DNA from: Anoplopoma fimbria
Taxonomy: Eukaryota; Chordata; Actinopteri; Perciformes; Anoplopomatidae
Assembly: GCF_027596085.1 (NCBI RefSeq)
Contig: NC_072451.1
Location: 2,815,877-2,879,876, forward strand
DNA: 64,000 nt
Direction: 5' to 3'
Shown piece after piece: positions 50,227-62,354 of this stretch (position 1 is its first letter; the number at the start of each line of letters is the position of its first letter). Made by a program: the position numbers and the translations under genes. The notes beneath the pieces were generated by a model. That model saw nothing but the letters and a program-made list of their open reading frames with translations. It made no database searches and was not told the DNA's origin.

Positions 50227-53200
50227 ATTAAATAAAAATGCACACCTGCTGCAAATTAAACATATAATGAATCAGCATTAAAATAAAGAGCTGTTCTAAG
50301 ACACTTTATCATTTGTATGCATTGGTCTACCAGTTAGTTTCCAGACATACTGTAGCATTTGGGGATGAATAATTAATTTTATTTACCTTTATTCTGCAGT
50401 AAAAATGATTTTAAAATCCAATAATACAACCAAAATAAAGCTATAAAATTCATGAATGAAAATAGATTTGTTGATACAAATTGTGTCAAGCACATAAAAT
50501 TATAATGAATCTCACTGAAACTGTAGAACAGTGATATTGCTTTTGAAAAATAAAAACCAAAAAACATTGTTATTAAATAAGTTTTACTTCTGAAACAGTC
50601 ATTTAAGATGCGTGTTTTTTTTGAATGGGTACTTTTATTGTCTATTTGGCCCATTTTTTCCCCCGCTGCACTGCGATGCAAAACTAAAAGTCATTACAAT
50701 AATGAAGAGTGCACACTAAACTATTCTGCATTAACCTTGCACCTTGCAGTTATATCAGGCGTGTGATGCCTTTAGGTGGTGGGTTGATATGAGCGAGAGC
50801 CGTGAGAAGAGCTAGTGAACGTAATGATGTGAGTCTGGAGCTTCTGAAGGCAGCGAGCAGGTTGGAGGTTGGAGGTGTTTTTAACGACATGCACCATCAC
50901 GGCTAATAGGGGACATTTATTTTGGGGTTGAAAAAGATCATAACTGTGTTTGTCTTTGCGTTTAACCGGCTGAGACCCTCACACCTTCAGACACTCTCTG
51001 TCATTATCACTTTCCTCTTTCCCCACACTCTCTCATTCAAGGAGCACTTCATTAACTCACACCCATTTTATATATTGCAGTATTAGACTTAACACTTGAT
51101 TTGAGTAGAGGTTAACCAGGTTTCAACACAACAAATAATAATTTGCTAAATCTACCTATAATCTTCTCAACAAACAAATCTGCACAAAAAAATGGGGTTG
51201 TGCAGCAATTTGAATATGAAAAGGCAGCTGCTATTTTGCAACACAGGTGATATGAAGGTCTTTGGTAAAAAAAAAAAAAAGAAAAGCCAAATACTTAGCT
51301 CAGTCAGTTTGTCCTTTGAACCACTACTAATGGAAAAACCCTTTTTCTTATTGTTTATGTCTATTTGGAGTAACAAATACTTCAAATTCAACAAAAAGTA
51401 CAATTTTATTAATTTATATTTTTTTTATTTCCTAAAAGCAGGGGTTTAAACACACCTATACTTGTTTTCAAAATGTGCTACCCTTTCTTTCCCACTATTC
51501 AGAATTTTCTAGACCTGTCCCTAAAGCTGCTAAAACACTTGATAACGCTCATGTACATATTTTGTTAAGCCACATCTTAAATATGACAACATGTTAGCAT
51601 GAAACAGTGTGCAATGTAAAACATTTGAAGTCAGTTAAACTTGGAAATGAAGTTCACTTGCTGCCTTGAAAATAAAAGTTTGAAGATTGCCTTTGGTTCA
51701 ACTCAGAAATGAAAGCTGATTGAAATACAAAGTTCTAGTTGTCTCAACATTTCTTTTTAAGTTCTCAGAGTTGATTGAACTTGTTGTCACCTGTTGTTTA
51801 AACTTTATACAACTAGTAAAAACACAGAATTGTTTTACATTATCTGTTCAAGACTACTTTCCTTACCTAGTCAAACAAACACACATTTCTGCATTATTGC
51901 AATTCACAGTTTCAAGTTAAAAAAGTTTTACCGCGTGTATACAACTTGCAATTCAAGTTAGGAGGATTTTAAATTCCAAATGTGTTTCAATTTACATGTA
52001 AAAGTTAATTTGACCCATAATTACAGGTTTGCTTTCTTTATCAAAAAAATAACCCAGAATTCTTACTTCTGTTCAAAAATATAGCATTTATTTGACAAAA
52101 ATATACAAAAGCTTAAACATTTGGTTTAAGTTCATCTCAAATAAGCCTTCACACCCAAAATGCTGTGTTTAACACATTGGTCCAACAAAAAAGTGGAGGC
52201 ATTCTGACAGACAGATCCCTCAAGAATTTTGCTGATTTCACTGAGCCTAAGGAGACTCAAGTGTAAGGGCCAATATCAGAAAGGGGCCCATCTAAAGCCA
52301 TTTTTCCTCTGCATGATGCTCTGGTTAACTGGACTTGCTTATGGTACCAGGTCCTTTCTATGCTTCCACTGCAGGCAGAACCCCCTCAGTGTAGGCGGGA
52401 CCTGTAACTGATTGCCATAGTTTGCATAGCTTCATATTCCACAGCGCTTGTGTTTATCAAACCTTAGAAGTGAAGTTTCTCCATCCAGCCGCTGTTAATG
52501 AACCTTTTTTAATAGAATAATGAAATTAGGCATGGCAGGGGGGGGAAGAGAGAAGCACCCGCTCCCTGTCCGGTGTGTGTGTGTGGTTTGACAGCTGTGG
52601 ATAATCTCATTTGCTAAGCGTAATTAATGGCAAGCAGGTCCATTTACTTGTAATTTAGACTGTCTTTCCTCAAGGGCAAAGAAATAGGGAAACTTTTTGA
52701 AATCATTTCTCTATCAACGGCTTCACTATCAGTAAAACTATTTATAATAGTAGATGTTCGGTTCATTAGATTTCCTTGGCCCTTTCTTATTACAGGTATT
52801 GCTTTAAGATTTCAGATTTGGATGACCTACAATTACCAAAAGATCCAATAAAACTAAATTATGCACTTATGAAGAATATTTTTTTTTTTTTGCAGGGCCT
52901 TATAAAGGTTTATAAAATCCTTAACATCTTTCCATTTCTTTTAACAGATTATTGTTGGCCTCTTTTTCTGCTTTTTAGACATGCTTCAATCACATATCTA
53001 TTGTTTTTTTGGCTGCTTTGACACCATGATAAAACTCAAAAAACAAAATAAGTTATATAGATCACAATGAAGTAATGTATTTAGTTGCTTGCTTGTAGTA
53101 TACCATGAGATGGTGCTTCCTTAATAAAAACACATAAACCAACTGAAGGACACTAAAGAATATTTAGTTTGTTTAGGCCATGGTTTAGACACATTTTTAC

Positions 53201-53280
53201 AGCAGTTGCTGGAAGGCTATCATGATTGACACCCCAATGAACATTCATTTTGTGTTGACTTTGGCGGTCCGAATGGCAAA
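50227..53280. other. Region without supported genes upstream of adarb2 exon 2
   Basis: No exon with good splice sites and homology was recognised on either strand. The block at about 52240-52450 ('cttatggtaccaggtccttt' and 'gtgtaggcgggacctgtaac') resembles a degraded fish DNA-transposon fragment. The rest is AT-rich spacer. An adarb2 first exon was looked for here and not found. Confidence 0.5.
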
Positions 53281-53298
53281 AAGTGTTAACATCAAGCA

Positions 53299-53380
53299 GC
53301 TATGATGGCCGAGAGGTTAAGGCGTTGGATTCGAAATCCAATGGGTTCTCCCCGCACAGGTTCGAACCCTGCTCACAGCG
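53299..53380 (+). tRNA. tRNA-Ser(CGA), diverged leading copy
   Basis: 82 nt with the long variable arm of class II tRNAs. Anticodon CGA at 53332-53334 sits in a 7-base loop closed by ttgga/tccaa. The B-box-like GGTTCGAACCC is intact. The acceptor stem has one A·C mismatch (GCTATGA/TCACAGC). A T7 run 17 bases downstream gives a canonical Pol III stop, so this copy may be expressed despite its divergence. Confidence 0.75.
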
Positions 53381-53397
53381 GAAGACTTCAAAAACCC

Positions 53398-53404
53398 TTT
53401 TTTT
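53398..53404 (+). terminator. Pol III terminator (T7) of tRNA-Ser at 53299
   Basis: Seven T residues start 17 bases after the tRNA 3' end. Confidence 0.7.
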
Positions 53405-53431
53405 ATACTTCTAACCTACTACATCACAGAG

Positions 53432-53511
53432 GCATTAATAAAATAAAGGCATTGGGCTATTAATCCAATGGGTCTTAAACCTTAAAGCAGGTTCAAATCC
53501 TGCTCATAGCG
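53432..53511 (+). pseudogene. Degenerate tRNA-Ser pseudogene
   Basis: Only the anticodon-stem 3' side, the variable region and 'gcaggttcaaatcctgctcatagcg' remain recognisable. The 5' half is lost and the T-loop G is changed to A. Confidence 0.75.
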
Positions 53512-53634
53512 ACCAAAGTCTGAAAGTTTGTAAAATGTCAGTGCTCAGTGACAATTACCTGAAATGTCTATGTCATAATTTACTTAAATGGCAACTTGAT
53601 GTTTACTGATGGTTTGTGTTTATGGCTTTCTACA

Positions 53635-53716
53635 GCTTTGATGACCGAGTGGTTAAGGCGTTGAATTTGAAATCCAATGGGATATTCCTGCATAGGTTCA
53701 AACCCTACTCACAGCG
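53635..53716 (+). pseudogene. tRNA-Ser(TGA) probable pseudogene
   Basis: A full-length 82-nt tRNA shape. The anticodon stem has a mismatch (ttgaa/tccaa) and the T loop reads TTCAAAC instead of TTCGAAC, which damages the B box. TTTT at 53742-53745. Confidence 0.65.
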
Positions 53717-54146
53717 ATGTAAGGAACATATAAGCCATCTATTTTGACTATGAGGAAGATTTGGTCGAAATGTTTTTACAAGGAGAGCATTAGCACCATT
53801 TAATCAAACTGGCAGGGTGTGTCAGGAGCCTAAGCACACCAAGCTCTAGCCATGATTACGTCATGAGCTTATGCCGGCTTAACTAAAGCAAGTATGAACT
53901 AAGCTTTAGTTTGACTATTTGTTAACATTCGATATGCTATAGTTGCTCCACTATTGTCTTCACTTAAAATCAGTTAAAATTCAATGCGTTTGAACATCCC
54001 GATGAAGTCCAAATAATAATACAACGTGACCGGTAAATATACTCAAATATACTTAGTGCTACTACAACGACCAACAACTCAGTGTTGACTTTGACTTTGA
54101 CTATGGCGATTCCTTTGGAAAAAGGTGGTATTGGCAGTGTTTAACA

Positions 54147-54228
54147 GCTGTGATGGCCGAGTGGTTAAGGTGTTGGATTTGAAATCCAAAGGGATTGTCC
54201 CACGTAGGTTCAAGCCCTACTCACAGTG
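54147..54228 (+). pseudogene. tRNA-Ser(TGA) probable pseudogene
   Basis: A full-length 82-nt copy with T loop TTCAAGC, a changed acceptor 3' strand (TCACAGT) and variable-arm changes. TTTT lies at 54243-54246. It shares about 200 bp of 3' flank ('aaggagagcattagcaccat') with the copy at 53635. Confidence 0.6.
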
Positions 54229-54614
54229 ATATAAGCCCTCTATTTTGACTTTGAGGAAGATTTGGTTGAAATGTTTTTACAAGGAGAGCATTAGCACCAT
54301 TTGATCAAACTGACAGGGTGTGTCAGGAGCCTAAGCACACCAAGCTCCAGCCATGATTACGTTGATTTAGGTTAACTAAAGCAAGTATGAACTAAGCTTT
54401 AGTTTGACTATTTGTTACCAATCGGTATGCTATAGTTGCTCCACTATTGTCTTCACTTAAAATCAGTTGAAATTCAATGCGTTTGAACATCCCGATGATG
54501 TCCAAAAATAATTTGGAAAACTATTAATTCTAATATCTCATCATTAGTGATAACAACGATTAACCTGTCAACACAGATTTTTTGGGACAAAAGTGGAACA
54601 AAGGGCCTTCAACA

Positions 54615-54695
54615 GCTGTGATGGCCGAGAGGTTAAGGCGTTGGACTTGAAATCCAATGGGAGCTTTCCGCGTAGTTCGAACCCTACTCACAGCG
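54615..54695 (+). pseudogene. tRNA-Ser(TGA) copy with two single-base deletions
   Basis: It is identical to the array genes except for one C lost in the variable arm and one G lost from the T stem (cgtagttcga instead of cgtaggttcga). The B box is broken. The 81-nt length agrees with the two deletions. Confidence 0.75.
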
Positions 54696-54990
54696 ATTAA
54701 AGGATCATACAAGCTTCTTAATTTGACTGCTTGGTATGGTGTTGTCTCCGATTGAACACAGTTAATATCACATTAAGTTGAAATGTTAAGACAAGGTCAC
54801 CGATAGTGCTTAAAGTAAGAAAAGGGACATCCATTTTGTGTTGACTTTGGCAGTCTCTGATTTGACGAAAGTGGTAAGGTTTCTGAGGACCAGATTCTCT
54901 TTAGAAAACCTCTCATTCTAATATCTCATCATAAATGATCACGATTAACCTGTCAACACCGATTCTTTGGACAAAAGTGGTACAAAGAGC

Positions 54991-55055
54991 CTTACTCACC
55001 GAGAGGTTAAGGCGTTGGACTTGAAACAATAGTTTTAAGGTTCGAACCCTACTAA
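54991..55055 (+). pseudogene. Decayed tRNA-Ser fragment
   Basis: 'ccgagaggttaaggcgttgg' and 'aaggttcgaaccctact' remain, but the acceptor stem and most of the variable arm are missing. Confidence 0.75.
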
Positions 55056-55169
55056 AGAATCGCTTCTTAATTTGACTGCTTGTTGCGGTGTTATCTCCGA
55101 TTGAACACAATTAATCTTCCATTTAGTCCAAATATTAATACAAGGTGTTAATGCTTAAAGATACGACCA

Positions 55170-55203
55170 GGGTGGGTAAGTTCAAACACTACTCACAGCG
55201 ATT
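55170..55203 (+). pseudogene. tRNA-Ser 3' remnant (third position of the repeat)
   Basis: 'taagttcaaacactactcac' plus 'agcg' corresponds to the T arm and acceptor 3' strand only. The same remnant recurs once in every 925-bp unit (for example near 56101-56124 and 57027-57050). Confidence 0.8.
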
Positions 55204-55495
55204 TAAGGAACATAGAAGTTTCTAAAGTTTTCTTCATTGTTGTCCCCAATAGAATACTGTTAACTTCCATTAAGTCCAAATTTTGATCTTAGGTTACTGG
55301 TAGTGCTTTTGCTTCAGAAAAAACTTCAATTTTGTGTTGACTTTGACACTATCAGTGGACAAAAGTGGTAAGGTTATGAGAACCAAATTCCCTTTGGAAA
55401 ACTATTAATTCTAATATCTCATCATTAGTGATAACAACGATTAACCTGTCAACACAGATTTTTTGGGACAAAAGTGGAACAAAGGGCCTTCAACA

Positions 55496-55578
55496 GCTGT
55501 GATGGCCGAGAGGTTAAGGCGTTGGACTTGAAATCCAATGGGAGCTTTCCCGCGTAGGTTCGAACCCTACTCACAGCG
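55496..55578 (+). tRNA. tRNA-Ser(TGA), unit 1 gene A
   Basis: 83 nt. Acceptor stem GCTGTGA/TCACAGC pairs fully, the T arm GTAGG-TTCGAAC-CCTAC pairs, and the anticodon in ttggacTTGAaatcc is TGA. The variable arm GGGAGCTTTCCC is intact. No TTTT within 100 bases downstream. Confidence 0.9.
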
Positions 55579-55880
55579 ATTAAAGGATCTTACAAGCTTC
55601 TTAATTTGACTGCTTGGTATGATGTTGTCTCCGATTGAACACAGTTAATATCACATTAAGTCGAAATGTTAAGACAAGGTCACCGATAGTGCTTAAAGCT
55701 AAGAAAAGGGACATCCATTTTGTGTTGACTTTGGCAGTCCCTGTGGACGAAAGTGGTAAGGTTTCTGAGGACCAGATTATCTTTAGAAAACCTCTCATTC
55801 TAATATCTCATCATAAGTGATCACGATTAACCTGTCAACACCGATTCTTTGGACAAAAGTGGTACAAAGAGCCTTCAACA

Positions 55881-55963
55881 GCTGTGATGGCCGAGAGGTT
55901 AAGGCGTTGGACTTGAAATCCAATGGGAGCTTTCCCGCGTAGGTTCGAACCCTACTCACAGCG
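55881..55963 (+). tRNA. tRNA-Ser(TGA), unit 1 gene B, with proximal terminator
   Basis: 83 nt with all arms paired and anticodon TGA. Unlike other B genes it has the A-type variable arm (gagctttccc). A T5 run at 55984-55988 follows 21 bases after the gene. It is the only gene of the homogenised array with a canonical close Pol III stop. Confidence 0.92.
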
Positions 55964-55983
55964 ATTAAACGAAACGTACAAGC

Positions 55984-55988
55984 TTTTT
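55984..55988 (+). terminator. Pol III terminator (T5) of tRNA-Ser at 55881
   Basis: 'agctttttaa' here, where other units read 'agcttcttaa'. A single C/T difference creates the run. Confidence 0.75.
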
Positions 55989-56421
55989 AATTTGACTGCT
56001 TGGTACGGTGTTATCTCCGATTGAACACAATTAATCTTCCATTTAGTCCAAATATTAATACAAGGTGACCGATAATGCTTAAAGATACGACCAGGGTGGG
56101 TAAGTTCAAACACTACTCACAGCGATTTAAGGAACATAGAAGTTTCTAAAGTTTTCTTCATTGTTGTCCCCAATAGAATACTGTTAACTTCCATTAAGTC
56201 CAAATTTTGATCTTAGGTTACTGGTAGTGCTTTATGCTTCAGAAAGAAACTTCAATTTTGTGTTGACTTTGACACTATCAGTGGACAAAAGTGGTAAGGT
56301 TATGAGAACCAAATTCCCTTTGGAAAACTATTAATTCTAATATCTCATCATTAGTGATAACAACGATTAACCTGTCAACACAGATTTTTTGGTACAAAAG
56401 TGGAACAAAGGGCTTTCAACA

Positions 56422-56504
56422 GCTGTGATGGCCGAGAGGTTAAGGCGTTGGACTCGAAATCCAATGGGAGCTTTCCCGCGTAGGTTCGAACCCTACTCAC
56501 AGCG
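56422..56504 (+). tRNA. tRNA-Ser(CGA), unit 2 gene A
   Basis: 83 nt, fully paired arms, anticodon CGA in ggactCGAaatcc, A-type variable arm. The nearest TTTT is about 140 bases downstream (56644-56647). Confidence 0.9.
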
Positions 56505-56806
56505 ATTAAAGGATCATACAAGCTTCTTAATTTGACTGCTTGGTATGATGTTGTCTCCGATTGAACACAGTTAATATCACATTAAGTCGAAATGTTAAGA
56601 CAAGGTCACCGATAGTGCTTAAAGCTAAGAAAAGGGACATCCATTTTGTGTTGACTTTGGCAGTCTCTGTGGACGAAAGTGGTAAGGTTTCTGAGGACCA
56701 GATTATCTTTAGAAAACCTCTCATTCTAATATCTCATCATAAGTGATCACGATTAACCTGTCAACACCGATTTTTTGGACAAAAGTGGTACAAAGAGCCT
56801 TCAACA

Positions 56807-56889
56807 GCTGTGATGGCCGAGAGGTTAAGGCGTTGGACTCGAAATCCAATGGGAGTTTTCCCGCGTAGGTTCGAACCCTACTCACAGCG
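56807..56889 (+). tRNA. tRNA-Ser(CGA), unit 2 gene B
   Basis: 83 nt, anticodon CGA, B-type variable arm (gagttttccc). The nearest downstream TTTT is at 57077-57080, almost 190 bases away and beyond the 3' tRNA remnant. Confidence 0.9.
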
Positions 56890-57346
56890 ATTAAAGAATC
56901 ATACAAGCTTCTTAATTTGACTGCTTGTTGCGGTGTTATCTCCGATTGAACACAATTAATCTTCCATTTAGTCCAAATATTAATACAAGGTGACCGATAA
57001 TGCTTAAAGATACGACCAGGGTGGGTAAGTTCAAACACTACTCACAGCGATTTAAGCAACATAGAAGTTTCTAAAGTTTTCTTCATTGTTGTCCCCAATA
57101 GAATACTGTTAACTTCCATTAAGTCCAAATTTTGATCTTAGGTTACTGGTAGTGCTTTATGCTTCAGAAAGAAACTTCAATTTTGTGTTGACTTTGACAC
57201 TATCAGTGGACAAAAGTGGTAAGGTTATGAGAACCAAATTCCCTTTGGAAAACTATTAATTCTAATATCTCATCATTAGTGATAACAACGATTAACCTGT
57301 CAACACAGATTTTTTGGTACAAAAGTGGAACAAAGGGCTTTCAACA

Positions 57347-57429
57347 GCTGTGATGGCCGAGAGGTTAAGGCGTTGGACTCGAAATCCAATGGGAGCTTTC
57401 CCGCGTAGGTTCGAACCCTACTCACAGCG
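57347..57429 (+). tRNA. tRNA-Ser(CGA), unit 3 gene A
   Basis: 83 nt, same sequence as 56422-56504; anticodon CGA; no close terminator. Confidence 0.9.
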
Positions 57430-57731
57430 ATTAAAGGATCATACAAGCTTCTTAATTTGACTGCTTGGTATGATGTTGTCTCCGATTGAACACAGTTAAT
57501 ATCACATTAAGTCGAAATGTTAAGACAAGGTCACCGATAGTGCTTAAAGCTAAGAAAAGGGACATCCATTTTGTGTTGACTTTGGCAGTCTCTGTGGACG
57601 AAAGTGGTAAGGTTTCTGAGGACCAGATTATCTTTAGAAAACCTCTCATTCTAATATCTCATCATAAGTGATCACGATTAACCTGTCAACACCGATTTTT
57701 TGGACAAAAGTGGTACAAAGAGCCTTCAACA

Positions 57732-57814
57732 GCTGTGATGGCCGAGAGGTTAAGGCGTTGGACTTGAAATCCAATGGGAGTTTTCCCGCGTAGGTTCGAA
57801 CCCTACTCACAGCG
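57732..57814 (+). tRNA. tRNA-Ser(TGA), unit 3 gene B
   Basis: 83 nt, B-type variable arm, anticodon TGA (ggacTTGAaatcc). It differs from 56807-56889 only at the anticodon wobble base. Confidence 0.9.
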
Positions 57815-58271
57815 ATTAAAGAATCATACAAGCTTCTTAATTTGACTGCTTGTTGCGGTGTTATCTCCGATTGAACACAATTAATCTTCCATTTAGTCCA
57901 AATATTAATACAAGGTGACCGATAATGCTTAAAGATACGACCAGGGTGGGTAAGTTCAAACACTACTCACAGCGATTTAAGGAACATAGAAGTTTCTAAA
58001 GTTTTCTTCATTGTTGTCCCCAATAGAATACTGTTAACTTCCATTAAGTCCAAATTTTGATCTTAGGTTACTGGTAGTGCTTTATGCTTCAGAAAGAAAC
58101 TTCAATTTTGTGTTGACTTTGACACTATCAGTGGACAAAAGTGGTAAGGTTATGAGAACCAAATTCCCTTTGGAAAACTATTAATTCTAATATCTCATCA
58201 TTAGTGATAACAACGATTAACCTGTCAACACAGATTTTTTGGTACAAAAGTGGAACAAAGGGCTTTCAACA

Positions 58272-58354
58272 GCTGTGATGGCCGAGAGGTTAAGGCGTTG
58301 GACTCGAAATCCAATGGGAGCTTTCCCGCGTAGGTTCGAACCCTACTCACAGCG
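58272..58354 (+). tRNA. tRNA-Ser(CGA), unit 4 gene A
   Basis: 83 nt, anticodon CGA, A-type variable arm, no close terminator. Confidence 0.9.
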
Positions 58355-58655
58355 ATTAAAGGATCATACAAGCTTCTTAATTTGACTGCTTGGTATGATG
58401 TTGTCTCCGATTGAACACAGTTAATATCACATTAAGTCGAAATGTTAAGACAAGGTCACCGATAGTGCTTAAAGCTAAGAAAAGGGACATCCATTTTGTG
58501 TTGACTTTGGCAGTCTCTGTGGACGAAAGTGGTAAGGTTTCTGAGGACCAGATTATCTTTAGAAAACCTCTCATTCTAATATCTCATCATAAGTGATCAC
58601 GATTAACCTGTCAACACCGATTTTTGGACAAAAGTGGTACAAAGAGCCTTCAACA

Positions 58656-58738
58656 GCTGTGATGGCCGAGAGGTTAAGGCGTTGGACTTGAAATCCAATG
58701 GGAGTTTTCCCGCGTAGGTTCGAACCCTACTCACAGCG
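58656..58738 (+). tRNA. tRNA-Ser(TGA), unit 4 gene B
   Basis: 83 nt, anticodon TGA, B-type variable arm. A one-base shorter T run upstream makes this unit 924 bp. Confidence 0.9.
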
Positions 58739-59195
58739 ATTAAAGAATCATACAAGCTTCTTAATTTGACTGCTTGTTGCGGTGTTATCTCCGATTGAAC
58801 ACAATTAATCTTCCATTTAGTCCAAATATTAATACAAGGTGACCGATAATGCTTAAAGATACGACCAGGGTGGGTAAGTTCAAACACTACTCACAGCGAT
58901 TTAAGGAACATAGAAGTTTCTAAAGTTTTCTTCATTGTTGTCCCCAATAGAATACTGTTAACTTCCATTAAGTCCAAATTTTGATCTTAGGTTACTGGTA
59001 GTGCTTTATGCTTCAGAAAGAAACTTCAATTTTGTGTTGACTTTGACACTATCAGTGGACAAAAGTGGTAAGGTTATGAGAACCAAATTCCCTTTGGAAA
59101 ACTATTAATTCTAATATCTCATCATTAGTGATAACAACGATTAACCTGTCAACACAGATTTTTTGGTACAAAAGTGGAACAAAGGGCTTTCAACA

Positions 59196-59278
59196 GCTGT
59201 GATGGCCGAGAGGTTAAGGCGTTGGACTCGAAATCCAATGGGAGCTTTCCCGCGTAGGTTCGAACCCTACTCACAGCG
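59196..59278 (+). tRNA. tRNA-Ser(CGA), unit 5 gene A
   Basis: 83 nt, anticodon CGA. The 3' flank carries 'ggtatggtgttg' where most units have 'ggtatgatgttg'. Confidence 0.9.
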
Positions 59279-59579
59279 ATTAAAGGATCATACAAGCTTC
59301 TTAATTTGACTGCTTGGTATGGTGTTGTCTCCGATTGAACACAGTTAATATCACATTAAGTCGAAATGTTAAGACAAGGTCACCGATAGTGCTTAAAGCT
59401 AAGAAAAGGGACATCCATTTTGTGTTGACTTTGGCAGTCTCTGTGGACGAAAGTGGTAAGGTTTCTGAGGACCAGATTATCTTTAGAAAACCTCTCATTC
59501 TAATATCTCATCATAAGTGATCACGATTAACCTGTCAACACCGATTTTTGGACAAAAGTGGTACAAAGAGCCTTCAACA

Positions 59580-59662
59580 GCTGTGATGGCCGAGAGGTTA
59601 AGGCGTTGGACTCGAAATCCAATGGGAGTTTTCCCGCGTAGGTTCGAACCCTACTCACAGCG
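59580..59662 (+). tRNA. tRNA-Ser(CGA), unit 5 gene B
   Basis: 83 nt, anticodon CGA, B-type variable arm. The upstream T run is one base short, as in unit 4. Confidence 0.9.
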
Positions 59663-60119
59663 ATTAAAGAATCATACAAGCTTCTTAATTTGACTGCTTG
59701 TTGCGGTGTTATCTCCGATTGAACACAATTAATCTTCCATTTAGTCCAAATATTAATACAAGGTGACCGATAATGCTTAAAGATACGACCAGGGTGGGTA
59801 AGTTCAAACACTACTCACAGCGATTTAAGGAACATAGAAGTTTCTAAAGTTTTCTTCATTGTTGTCCCCAATAGAATACTGTTAACTTCCATTAAGTCCA
59901 AATTTTGATCTTAGGTTACTGGTAGTGCTTTATGCTTCAGAAAGAAACTTCAATTTTGTGTTGACTTTGACACTATCAGTGGACAAAAGTGGTAAGGTTA
60001 TGAGAACCAAATTCCCTTTGGAAAACTATTAATTCTAATATCTCATCATTAGTGATAACAACGATTAACCTGTCAACACAGATTTTTTGGTACAAAAGTG
60101 GAACAAAGGGCTTTCAACA

Positions 60120-60202
60120 GCTGTGATGGCCGAGAGGTTAAGGCGTTGGACTCGAAATCCAATGGGAGCTTTCCCGCGTAGGTTCGAACCCTACTCACAG
60201 CG
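60120..60202 (+). tRNA. tRNA-Ser(CGA), unit 6 gene A
   Basis: 83 nt, anticodon CGA. The 3' flank has the 'ggtatggtg' and 'cagtccctg' variants. Confidence 0.9.
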
Positions 60203-60504
60203 ATTAAAGGATCATACAAGCTTCTTAATTTGACTGCTTGGTATGGTGTTGTCTCCGATTGAACACAGTTAATATCACATTAAGTCGAAATGTTAAGACA
60301 AGGTCACCGATAGTGCTTAAAGCTAAGAAAAGGGACATCCATTTTGTGTTGACTTTGGCAGTCCCTGTGGACGAAAGTGGTAAGGTTTCTGAGGACCAGA
60401 TTATCTTTAGAAAACCTCTCATTCTAATATCTCATCATAAGTGATCACGATTAACCTGTCAACACCGATTTTTTGGACAAAAGTGGTACAAAGAGCCTTC
60501 AACA

Positions 60505-60587
60505 GCTGTGATGGCCGAGAGGTTAAGGCGTTGGACTCGAAATCCAATGGGAGTTTTCCCGCGTAGGTTCGAACCCTACTCACAGCG
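60505..60587 (+). tRNA. tRNA-Ser(CGA), unit 6 gene B
   Basis: 83 nt, anticodon CGA, B-type variable arm. Confidence 0.9.
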
Positions 60588-61044
60588 ATTAAAGAATCAT
60601 ACAAGCTTCTTAATTTGACTGCTTGTTGCGGTGTTATCTCCGATTGAACACAATTAATCTTCCATTTAGTCCAAATATTAATACAAGGTGACCGATAATG
60701 CTTAAAGATACGACCAGGGTGGGTAAGTTCAAACACTACTCACAGCGATTTAAGGAACATAGAAGTTTCTAAAGTTTTCTTCATTGTTGTCCCCAATAGA
60801 ATACTGTTAACTTCCATTAAGTCCAAATTTTGATCTTAGGTTACTGGTAGTGCTTTATGCTTCAGAAAGAAACTTCAATTTTGTGTTGACTTTGACACTA
60901 TCAGTGGACAAAAGTGGTAAGGTTATGAGAACCAAATTCCCTTTGGAAAACTATTAATTCTAATATCTCATCATTAGTGATAACAACGATTAACCTGTCA
61001 ACACAGATTTTTTGGTACAAAAGTGGAACAAAGGGCTTTCAACA

Positions 61045-61127
61045 GCTGTGATGGCCGAGAGGTTAAGGCGTTGGACTCGAAATCCAATGGGAGCTTTCCC
61101 GCGTAGGTTCGAACCCTACTCACAGCG
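61045..61127 (+). tRNA. tRNA-Ser(CGA), unit 7 gene A
   Basis: 83 nt, anticodon CGA. The flank has 'ggtatgatg' with 'cagtccctg'. Confidence 0.9.
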
Positions 61128-61429
61128 ATTAAAGGATCATACAAGCTTCTTAATTTGACTGCTTGGTATGATGTTGTCTCCGATTGAACACAGTTAATAT
61201 CACATTAAGTCGAAATGTTAAGACAAGGTCACCGATAGTGCTTAAAGCTAAGAAAAGGGACATCCATTTTGTGTTGACTTTGGCAGTCCCTGTGGACGAA
61301 AGTGGTAAGGTTTCTGAGGACCAGATTATCTTTAGAAAACCTCTCATTCTAATATCTCATCATAAGTGATCACGATTAACCTGTCAACACCGATTTTTTG
61401 GACAAAAGTGGTACAAAGAGCCTTCAACA

Positions 61430-61512
61430 GCTGTGATGGCCGAGAGGTTAAGGCGTTGGACTCGAAATCCAATGGGAGTTTTCCCGCGTAGGTTCGAACC
61501 CTACTCACAGCG
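61430..61512 (+). tRNA. tRNA-Ser(CGA), unit 7 gene B
   Basis: 83 nt, anticodon CGA, B-type variable arm. Confidence 0.9.
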
Positions 61513-61969
61513 ATTAAAGAATCATACAAGCTTCTTAATTTGACTGCTTGTTGCGGTGTTATCTCCGATTGAACACAATTAATCTTCCATTTAGTCCAAA
61601 TATTAATACAAGGTGACCGATAATGCTTAAAGATACGACCAGGGTGGGTAAGTTCAAACACTACTCACAGCGATTTAAGGAACATAGAAGTTTCTAAAGT
61701 TTTCTTCATTGTTGTCCCCAATAGAATACTGTTAACTTCCATTAAGTCCAAATTTTGATCTTAGGTTACTGGTAGTGCTTTATGCTTCAGAAAGAAACTT
61801 CAATTTTGTGTTGACTTTGACACTATCAGTGGACAAAAGTGGTAAGGTTATGAGAACCAAATTCCCTTTGGAAAACTATTAATTCTAATATCTCATCATT
61901 AGTGATAACAACGATTAACCTGTCAACACAGATTTTTTGGTACAAAAGTGGAACAAAGGGCTTTCAACA

Positions 61970-62052
61970 GCTGTGATGGCCGAGAGGTTAAGGCGTTGGA
62001 CTCGAAATCCAATGGGAGCTTTCCCGCGTAGGTTCGAACCCTACTCACAGCG
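61970..62052 (+). tRNA. tRNA-Ser(CGA), unit 8 gene A
   Basis: 83 nt, anticodon CGA, A-type variable arm. Confidence 0.9.
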
Positions 62053-62354
62053 ATTAAAGGATCATACAAGCTTCTTAATTTGACTGCTTGGTATGATGTT
62101 GTCTCCGATTGAACACAGTTAATATCACATTAAGTCGAAATGTTAAGACAAGGTCACCGATAGTGCTTAAAGCTAAGAAAAGGGACATCCATTTTGTGTT
62201 GACTTTGGCAGTCTCTGTGGACGAAAGTGGTAAGGTTTCTGAGGACCAGATTATCTTTAGAAAACCTCTCATTCTAATATCTCATCATAAGTGATCACGA
62301 TTAACCTGTCAACACCGATTTTTTGGACAAAAGTGGTACAAAGAGCCTTCAACA

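Noticed and set aside
50227..53280. adarb2 first exon with Arg-rich R domain
   Set aside because: No minus-strand stretch encoding a run of Arg/Lys with a suitable donor was found, so the exon is probably outside the window.
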